A stretch of DNA of 64,000 bases from an uncultured Eubacteriales bacterium (GTDB lineage Bacteria; Bacillota; Clostridia; Oscillospirales; Oscillospiraceae): the NCBI GenBank assembly GCA_900544765.1, contig UQWI01000013.1:26596-90595 (forward strand), in the 5' to 3' direction. A program made the position numbers and the translations under genes. Positions within the stretch are counted from its first letter, which is position 1; every line of letters starts with the position of its first letter. The notes under the pieces are model-generated. The model was not told where the DNA came from. It saw only the letters and a program-made list of their open reading frames with translations, and ran no database searches. Positions 58,913-64,000 of the stretch are shown piece after piece.

Positions 58913-59296
58913 ATGAAGCTGATGCACACGAAAACACCTGACTTTGTCCAGAAAATGCACAATGCGGCATCCAAGGGCAACAAGACGCTGGTTATGAAAG
59001 GCATGGAAACGGTACGCAGCGGCAAGTGGGCCTCGATAAAAACCGGACAGATTGAGGAGATAACCGGCAAGACGGCGCTGGAAGAGGGCGTCTCCTCTCT
59101 CGAGATGGTCATACTCAACGAGAACCCGGAGGTAATGAAGATTGTCCTGCTCAAGGCGCGCGACAAGGACGACAACGTCGTCAAAATAGTGCGCTTCCCC
59201 GGAGTTTGCGTGTTTGAGCCTCTTGAAGAGACCTATTATGAGGGCTGCAAGAACGTGATGACTCACACCACATATACGCTGCCCACGGAGCAATAA
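58913..59296 (+). CDS. uncharacterised protein, first of a three-gene set
   Basis: 127 residues; AAAGGAGAAC precedes the ATG. It starts MKLMHTKTPDFVQKMHNAAS and has a basic N-terminal half and an acidic C-terminal half (VFEPLEETYYEGCKNVMTHT). No signal peptide or membrane helix. I do not recognise the family. It is 19 bases upstream of the 339-residue protein, so they form an operon. The sequence is well behaved in codon use and composition, so it is a real gene. Confidence 0.65.
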   Translation: MKLMHTKTPDFVQKMHNAASKGNKTLVMKGMETVRSGKWASIKTGQIEEITGKTALEEGVSSLEMVILNENPEVMKIVLLKARDKDDNVVKIVRFPGVCVFEPLEETYYEGCKNVMTHTTYTLPTEQ

Positions 59297-59315
59297 GTAA
59301 GAGGAGGATACTAAA

Positions 59316-60335
59316 ATGGCTAAGATAAAAGCAAGAGTAGTGCCGGAAGGCAATATCGGCGGACTTTACAATCCCCTCACGCTCATACTTCTGGACGCCG
59401 ATGATGTAAAGGCTGCCGGCCTAGACTATGAGGGCGCGATGAAGGTCGCCGCCACCTATACCGACGGCCCCTGCGGAATCGACATATACGACAGGAACAC
59501 TATCACTACTACCTCCGACGGACTCCTCGCCGAGTGCGGCATGGTGGCCATCGGCGCGTCCGACCAGGGCTTTGTAAATCCGAAATACGGCTGGCTGCCC
59601 ATGTATGAGGAGCCGTATTCCGACGAAATAGTCAACGAGGAGCCGAACCTCAAAGCCTGGCAGGCCCTGTATCCGGGCTACAGGCTGGTAAAGGGGCCCT
59701 CGCCAGACTATAAGCGCCTGCCAGTGCACAATGCGGTCATGACGGGAAAAGCCTGCAACAACAACTCCGCATCGGAGATAATGAACCTTGTCACCATGCG
59801 CGAGATGCTTTTCCCCTTCCTCGGGCTGCGTTCCCTGTTCTACGGCGACGACGTGCGCAACGGACACGCCGGACCGGTTTTCTCGGTCTCCATAGGCATG
59901 ATGTTCCCGGAGCGCTACGGGCGCATCTCCTATTTCCCGACCTGCGAATCCGGCAATACGCTCCACAATTCCGGCGCTTTTGCGCAGACTCTGAAGAGGG
60001 ATTTGCCGTGCGTCACCTGCACCAAGGAGATGTTCGCCGGATACATTATCCGCCATCTCAACTGCGGCTTGGTGCCCGCAAGGGATATCGCCTGCGCGCC
60101 GAGCATACTCGTCATTGCCTGCTGCCTGGGCAAGGAGATAGCATGGGAGCGCATCACCGACAGGGCTTGGGTAGAGCTCAACTCCGTCGGCTTCACTAAG
60201 GAGTATTTCGACTCCCTGCCCCGCCTCACCGAGGAGGAAGTCATGGCTCGCGCGGATGAGCTCATCCCCGGCATGGAGGACGCCGTGACGGTCAGGGCCT
60301 CCGATATAGTGCTTGACGTAGAGATAGAATACTGA
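59316..60335 (+). CDS. uncharacterised 339-residue protein of the three-gene set
   Basis: AGAGGAGGATACTAAA precedes the ATG. The protein is cytosolic and cysteine-rich in its second half (FPTCESGNTLHN, LPCVTCTKEMFAGY, IACAPSILVIACCLGK). Conserved-looking parts are NIGGLYNPLTLILLDADDV, TDGPCGIDIYDRNTITTT, and NNNSASEIMNLVTMREM. The C-x-x-C pair and His/Cys content could bind a metal or Fe-S cluster. I do not recognise the family and give no function. It lies 68 bases before the third gene. Confidence 0.65.
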   Translation: MAKIKARVVPEGNIGGLYNPLTLILLDADDVKAAGLDYEGAMKVAATYTDGPCGIDIYDRNTITTTSDGLLAECGMVAIGASDQGFVNPKYGWLPMYEEPYSDEIVNEEPNLKAWQALYPGYRLVKGPSPDYKRLPVHNAVMTGKACNNNSASEIMNLVTMREMLFPFLGLRSLFYGDDVRNGHAGPVFSVSIGMMFPERYGRISYFPTCESGNTLHNSGAFAQTLKRDLPCVTCTKEMFAGYIIRHLNCGLVPARDIACAPSILVIACCLGKEIAWERITDRAWVELNSVGFTKEYFDSLPRLTEEEVMARADELIPGMEDAVTVRASDIVLDVEIEY

Positions 60336-60403
60336 GAAAATGCCATTGCTGCCGCCGGCGCTATGCAGGCCGGCGGCAGCAAAAAACATCAAGGGGTAGA
60401 CTT

Positions 60404-60712
60404 ATGTACTCTTCTGAAAAGATTATAGCTTTTGCCGACAAAACCGTATTCAGCATAAAGGGCCTGGAGGTAAAGGGACTGAACACGGAGCAGGTGGAGG
60501 ACATCCTCACGAAAAAGCTGGGCACTATGGTGCGCGTTATAGGCGTCACGAGCAGCCGCATAGAGATGGACGTCTACGGCATATCTCCGGAGCAAATGCT
60601 CATGTACGATAGAGAAGCACAACAAACAAGACAGATACAGACAGCCGCCCCACTATTCCGTATAGCAAGGGCAGAAAGAAGAATGATGGGCTTTCATACA
60701 GAAATCATCTGA
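60404..60712 (+). CDS. uncharacterised protein of the three-gene set, 3' end possibly replaced
   Basis: 102 residues. The first about 66 (MYSSEKIIAFADKTVFSIKG, LEVKGLNTEQVEDILTKKLG, TMVRVIGVTSSRIEMDVYGI) look like an ordered alpha/beta domain and share the GC-rich codon use of the two genes before it. From about 60610 codon use becomes AT- and A-rich (YDREAQQTRQIQTAAPLFRI), and the remaining 36 residues look unrelated. The C-terminus may have been replaced at the junction with the lower-GC segment that follows. Family not recognised. Confidence 0.5.
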   Translation: MYSSEKIIAFADKTVFSIKGLEVKGLNTEQVEDILTKKLGTMVRVIGVTSSRIEMDVYGISPEQMLMYDREAQQTRQIQTAAPLFRIARAERRMMGFHTEII

Positions 60713-60873
60713 ATACATAGGAAGCTTTATAACCATATGCTACCATTAGTGCAAAACTATGGCACATCTCATTTTTTAAGAGTTCTCTCAACAAATGCGA
60801 TGTAGACATTTCTCTTTGCCCAGTGTATTATAAATGCGAGTTCTGCAATACAAGTCTGCAAAGGGGTAAGCCA
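60713..60873. other. 160-base non-coding, lower-GC interval
   Basis: AT-rich sequence with no ORF and no clear promoter. It begins the segment whose composition differs from the rest of the window. Confidence 0.35.
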
Positions 60874-61008
60874 ATGAATCATATTTTTATAGACAACCTG
60901 CGCCGCTTGCGTGCTGACAAAAAGCTGACGCAAGAGCAGGCAGCCCTATGGCTGGGTGTAAGCGCACAATCCGTATCTCGGTGGGAGTGCGGAGTTTCAC
61001 ATAGTTAG
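60874..61008 (+). pseudogene. truncated XRE-family helix-turn-helix regulator
   Basis: From the ATG at 60874 (AAAGGGGTAAGCC upstream): MNHIFIDNLRRLRADKKLTQ, EQAALWLGVSAQSVSRWECG, then VSHS and a stop. This is the DNA-binding half of an XRE regulator; the family normally continues after RWE-x-G with a further helix and a C-terminal domain. The 44-residue product is probably not functional. No gene follows until 61249. Confidence 0.6.
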
Positions 61009-61248
61009 GGATACCACACCGACAACCCACGCTTACAAATGCCAAAAAGTCTTCTCCGGTTCTGCTTGAATCGGTGAGATTTTTTGCTGTTCACACATTC
61101 TTCGAATTTCCGTCACAGCAATAATCTTGAAAAAGTTCGTTTAACCGTATACCGTATATAATATAAATATAAAAATGGAGGTTTGCTTGCGTGGAGCGAC
61201 TTTCAGAAACATCACGAAGGCAATAAGCCTCAGGAGGTGTAAATTACT
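61009..61248 (+). promoter_or_regulatory. leader region of the TetR gene
   Basis: 240 bases without an ORF. A TATAAT at about 61155-61160 is the best -10; no good -35 is seen 16-18 bases before it. AGGAGGTGTAAATTACT gives the TetR start. Confidence 0.4.
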
Positions 61249-61803
61249 ATGTCACAGGTTACGAAACGGGCCCTGGAGCAATCTCTGAAAAACCAATTGC
61301 TAAAAAAACCGCTGAATAAAATTACGGTCAGCGATATTGCGGACGATTGTGGTATCAATCGCATGACATTTTACTATCACTTTAAGGACATCTATGATCT
61401 TGTTGAATGGGCTTGCTTGGAAGATGCACGAAAGGCACTTGAGGACAAGAAGACTTATAGCACATGGCAACAGGGCCTTTTACAGATTTTCGAGGCAGTT
61501 CGGAACAACAAGCCTTTTATAATCAATGTTTATCGCTGCGTTCATAAAGAGCAGGTTGAGAAATATCTGAATCCGCTGGTTGACAATTTGATTCTTGGTG
61601 TTATCGAGGAAGAATGCGTTGACATAACCATTCGTGATGAAGATAAGTATTTTATTGCCCGCGTCTATTCTTATATTTTTATTGGGCTGATGATGGATTG
61701 GATTAAAGAGAATATGCGGGAATATCCGCAGAAGATTGTTGACCATCTGGCAAAGTTGATACAAGGCTCCATACCTGCAGCGCTTTTGCGATTTCAGCTT
61801 TGA
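61249..61803 (+). CDS. TetR-family regulator next to oleate hydratase
   Basis: 184 residues. N-terminal helix-turn-helix: MSQVTKRALEQSLKNQLLKK, then ISVSDIADDCGINRMTFYYH-like text (actual TVSDIADDCGINRMTFYYHF) and KDIYDLVEW. The C-terminal domain (LVDNLILGVIEEE ... YSYIFIGLMMDWIKENMR) is of the DhaS/TetR_C_7-like kind. AGGAGGTG precedes the ATG. It is followed by a terminator and a palindrome in front of the oleate hydratase gene, so it likely responds to fatty acids. Confidence 0.88.
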   Translation: MSQVTKRALEQSLKNQLLKKPLNKITVSDIADDCGINRMTFYYHFKDIYDLVEWACLEDARKALEDKKTYSTWQQGLLQIFEAVRNNKPFIINVYRCVHKEQVEKYLNPLVDNLILGVIEEECVDITIRDEDKYFIARVYSYIFIGLMMDWIKENMREYPQKIVDHLAKLIQGSIPAALLRFQL

Positions 61804-61844
61804 TTTATCATTCCATGATTTTTGATAAGATTATTTACAGGTTC

Positions 61845-61879
61845 GGCTCCGTGATAAGGCTTTTATCACGGAGCTTTTT
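61845..61879 (+). terminator. terminator of the TetR gene
   Basis: GCTCCGTGATAA and TTATCACGGAGC, 12 perfect pairs, followed by TTTTT. Confidence 0.9.
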
Positions 61880-61891
61880 CTGTTTATTGTT

Positions 61892-61907
61892 AGTTTCGAT
61901 TGAAACT
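61892..61907. promoter_or_regulatory. palindromic operator candidate upstream of oleate hydratase
   Basis: AGTTTC-GATT-GAAACT, with a third half-site CTGAAAC at about 61914. GTATACT between them may be part of the -10. It lies 40-55 bases before the ATG and is probably bound by the upstream TetR protein. Confidence 0.6.
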
Positions 61908-61946
61908 CGTATACTGAAACCAAGAAAAACAAAGGAGGCTTTTATT

Positions 61947-63740
61947 ATGTATTACTCAGCAGGAACTTATGAAGCATTTGCCCATCCTGAAAAGCCGAAG
62001 GATGTGGATAACAAATCGGCTTACATCATTGGTACCGGCCTTGCCGGACTGACCGCCGCATTCTATCTTGTCCGTGACGGACAGATGAATGGCGAACACA
62101 TCCATCTACTTGAAAAACTGGAGCTTGCCGGCGGTAGTTGCGATGGTCGCAAGGACATTACCAAAGGCTTCTTTATGAGGGGTGGCCGTGAGATGGACAA
62201 CCATTTTGAGGTCATGTGGGACACATTCCGAGATGTTCCTTCCATTGAGACTCCTGGCATTTCGGTACTGGACGAATATTACTGGCTTAACAAGCACGAT
62301 CCCAACTATTCCCTCTGTCGTGCTTCCATCAATTGCGGTGAAGACGCACACACCGACAAGCAGTTCAAGCTGGACAAGGATTCGGCATTGGCACTGTCCA
62401 AGCTGTTCATGACCCCGGAAAAGGATCTGGAGGACAAGAAGATATCTGATATTCTGCCGGAGTCCTTCTGGAGTACGAATTTCTGGCTCTACTGGCAGAC
62501 AATGTTCGCTTTCCAGCGTTGGTCCAGTGCTTTGGAAATGAAGCGTTATCTGTGCCGCTATGTCCACCACATCGACGGCCTGCCCGATTTCAGTGCGCTG
62601 CGCTTCACTAAGTATAATCAGTATGAGAGCATGATTCTGCCGCTGGTGAAGTATCTGGAATCCCATGGTGTGCGCATCGAGTATGGCATGGATATAAAGA
62701 ATGTCATTATTGATACAGTTGGTGACAAGAAGGTTGCCAAGCAGATTATTTATGTCAAGGACGGTCAGGAGCAAACCATTGACCTGATTGAGGATGATCT
62801 GGTGTTCATCACCAACGGCTGCTGCACGGATACTTCCTGCTACGGTGATCAAACCCATGCGCCCGACCTGTCCGGCATAAAGAACGGCTATGGCGAGTCT
62901 TGGGATATGTGGAAAGCCATCGCTGCACAGGCAAAGCATGGCGAGTTCGGCAACCCGGATAAATTCTGCTCCGATGTGGATGCCACCAACTGGATGAGCG
63001 CTACGGTGGCTACCTCCAATGAGGAAATCATCCAGCATATTATGAACATCTGCAAGCGTGATCCCCGCGCTGGTAAAGTAACCACTGGCGGTATCGTCAC
63101 CGTCAAGGACAGCACCGAAAACTGGTACCTCTCCTGGACAATCAACCGTCAGCCGCAGTTCAAATCTCAGGACAAGAACATGGTGCTTGTGTGGCTGTAT
63201 TCGCTGAACACCAATAAGGAAGGCAACTATGTGAAGAAGGCCATGCGGGACTGCACCGGTGAGGAGGTCTGCCGTGAGTGGCTGTACCACATCGGCGTAC
63301 CGACTGAAAAGATCGACGCGCTGGCACACGATGCCTGCAACACGACTACCTGTTTCATGCCTTATATTAACGCCTTTTTCCAGCCGCGCAAGGAATCTGA
63401 TCGCCCGAAAGTTGTACCCGACGGCGCCGTGAACTTTGCCTTCATCGGCCAGTTTGCCGAAACTCCGCGGGACACCATCTTCACCACCGAGTATTCCATG
63501 CGTACCGGTATGGAGTCGGTCTACACGCTGCTCGATATCGACCGTGGCGTGCCGGAGGTCTGGGGCAGCAAGTACGATGTGCGTGAGATTCTTCGTGCCT
63601 GCTACTACGCCATCGATAAAAAGCCCCTCAGCGAGGCACCTCTGTCCTTCAAGGAAAAGGAAATGCTTAAGATGATCCTAAAAAAAGTCAAGGGTACAGA
63701 CATTGAAATTTTGCTGAAAGAAAGCGGCCTCGTCAAGTAA
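61947..63740 (+). CDS. ohyA: oleate hydratase (myosin-cross-reactive antigen family)
   Basis: 597 residues from the ATG at 61947 (AAAGGAGG), the usual length. FAD-binding N-terminus AYIIGTGLAGLTAAFYLVRD; the family texts ELAGGSCDGRKDITKGFFMR, GGREMDNHFEVMWD, FITNGCCTDTSCYGDQTHAP, and FAETPRDTIFTTEYSMRTGM are all present. The enzyme adds water to the cis-9 double bond of oleate or linoleate to give 10-hydroxy fatty acids, using FAD structurally; it detoxifies free unsaturated fatty acids and is membrane-associated. Base composition is lower in GC than in most of the window, consistent with transfer from another Firmicute or with a chimeric contig. Confidence 0.95.
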   Translation: MYYSAGTYEAFAHPEKPKDVDNKSAYIIGTGLAGLTAAFYLVRDGQMNGEHIHLLEKLELAGGSCDGRKDITKGFFMRGGREMDNHFEVMWDTFRDVPSIETPGISVLDEYYWLNKHDPNYSLCRASINCGEDAHTDKQFKLDKDSALALSKLFMTPEKDLEDKKISDILPESFWSTNFWLYWQTMFAFQRWSSALEMKRYLCRYVHHIDGLPDFSALRFTKYNQYESMILPLVKYLESHGVRIEYGMDIKNVIIDTVGDKKVAKQIIYVKDGQEQTIDLIEDDLVFITNGCCTDTSCYGDQTHAPDLSGIKNGYGESWDMWKAIAAQAKHGEFGNPDKFCSDVDATNWMSATVATSNEEIIQHIMNICKRDPRAGKVTTGGIVTVKDSTENWYLSWTINRQPQFKSQDKNMVLVWLYSLNTNKEGNYVKKAMRDCTGEEVCREWLYHIGVPTEKIDALAHDACNTTTCFMPYINAFFQPRKESDRPKVVPDGAVNFAFIGQFAETPRDTIFTTEYSMRTGMESVYTLLDIDRGVPEVWGSKYDVREILRACYYAIDKKPLSEAPLSFKEKEMLKMILKKVKGTDIEILLKESGLVK

Positions 63741-63759
63741 AAAACCACAAAATTCAACG

Positions 63760-63797
63760 GGCGACTGCCGATGAGAAAAGCGTCGGCAGTCGCCTTT
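63760..63797 (+). terminator. terminator of oleate hydratase
   Basis: GGCGACTGCCGA and TCGGCAGTCGCC, 12 perfect pairs, then TTTG. Confidence 0.85.
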
Positions 63798-63959
63798 GCG
63801 TAAAAAAGAAAAATGCACATTGGTGGGATTTTTCTAACTGCGAAACACCGGAAGCTATCCATTCTTCTGCCAAACTGTTTCAGAGGGGCGTTCCTTGTAT
63901 TTTATTTCTGCCGAGAAGCAAATAACGCATGAAAACGGATAAACAACATAAACGTGGAA
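63798..63959. other. intergenic tail without gene
   Basis: 160 bases after the terminator. No ORF, promoter or repeat could be supported. Confidence 0.4.
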
Positions 63960-63992
63960 CTGTCTCTTATACACATCTGACGCTGCCGACGA
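63960..63992 (+). other. Nextera transposon adapter sequence (artefact)
   Basis: The contig ends in CTGTCTCTTATACACATCT followed by GACGCTGCCGACGA, the reverse complement of the standard Nextera read adapter with its Tn5 mosaic end. It is library sequence and not genomic. The eight bases after it are of unknown origin. Confidence 0.97.
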
Positions 63993-64000
63993 ATAGAGAG

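Noticed and set aside
1..64000. tRNA, rRNA or complete insertion sequence
   Set aside because: No cloverleaf, rRNA segment or transposase gene was found by reading both strands.

Overview
The window looks like a contig from a moderately GC-rich anaerobic member of the Clostridia (Bacillota), plausibly a gut Oscillospirales-type bacterium. This is inferred from a SigI/RsgI sigma/anti-sigma pair, strong AAGGAGG ribosome binding sites, an aco-type 2-oxoacid dehydrogenase complex with Lin0512 and DUF6506 companions, a type I-C CRISPR-Cas locus and GPH, AspT-like and phosphonate-type transporters. No rRNA or tRNA gene was seen. The last bases (63960-63992) are Nextera transposon adapter, so the right end is a library artefact.

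Layout. 1-4270: the end of a DUF4143 ATPase gene, then remains of a P4-like integrated element on the minus strand (sigma-like gene broken by a stop and a frameshift, CHC2 zinc-finger protein, D5-type primase/helicase, iteron-like repeats). 4365-11471: a LacI-type regulator and a phosphonate-type ABC importer (phnD, phnC, two phnE) with a cytosolic 5'-nucleotidase and an inositol-monophosphatase-like enzyme. 11583-23130: an unusual peptide or amide catabolic locus around a GntR regulator, with three S10 serine carboxypeptidases and one M14 carboxypeptidase, none with a signal peptide, plus a class V aminotransferase, a RidA protein, an amidohydrolase and a GPH symporter. Two operons share matching promoters. 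The locus is cut at about 23130 and abuts a second phage-like remnant (metallophosphatase fragment, DinD/BRO protein, AbrB fragment). 24979-28173: a TetR regulator divergent from a SnoaL-like protein and a BaiCD/BaiH-type flavin and Fe-S ene-reductase.

28268-38014: a complete type I-C CRISPR-Cas locus read leftward (cas3-cas5c-cas8c/cas11c-cas7c-cas4-cas1-cas2, leader, 22 repeats). In the divergent intergenic region upstream of cas3 is a small independent transcription unit: promoter, one degenerate CRISPR repeat, a short spacer-like tail that matches the cas3 upstream region, and a terminator. This has the architecture of a crRNA-like cas-regulating RNA (CreR) and is the most notable find.

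38157-40673: a lipoprotein with a Trp/Asp-repeat tail, SigI, and RsgI with a similar acidic tail. 40934-51043: an acetoin-type dehydrogenase operon (Lin0512, E1 alpha, E1 beta, AcoX, E2, lipoyl-E3, DUF6506) with an AcoR-like regulator lacking the GAFTGA motif and a lipoate ligase; the operon promoter looks sigma-70-like. 51349-58016: a patatin, a carbohydrate-type operon (glycerol-dehydrogenase-like enzyme, TIM-barrel isomerase, AspT/YidE-type transporter) divergent from a LysR regulator, an orphan gene tail and a frameshifted NAD-epimerase. 58268-58888: back-to-back 3' fragments of a flippase and of nadD. 58913-60712: three unrecognised genes. 60713-63960: a lower-GC segment with a truncated XRE regulator, a TetR regulator and oleate hydratase.

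Several truncations and homopolymer frameshifts make it uncertain which breaks are biological and which are assembly errors.
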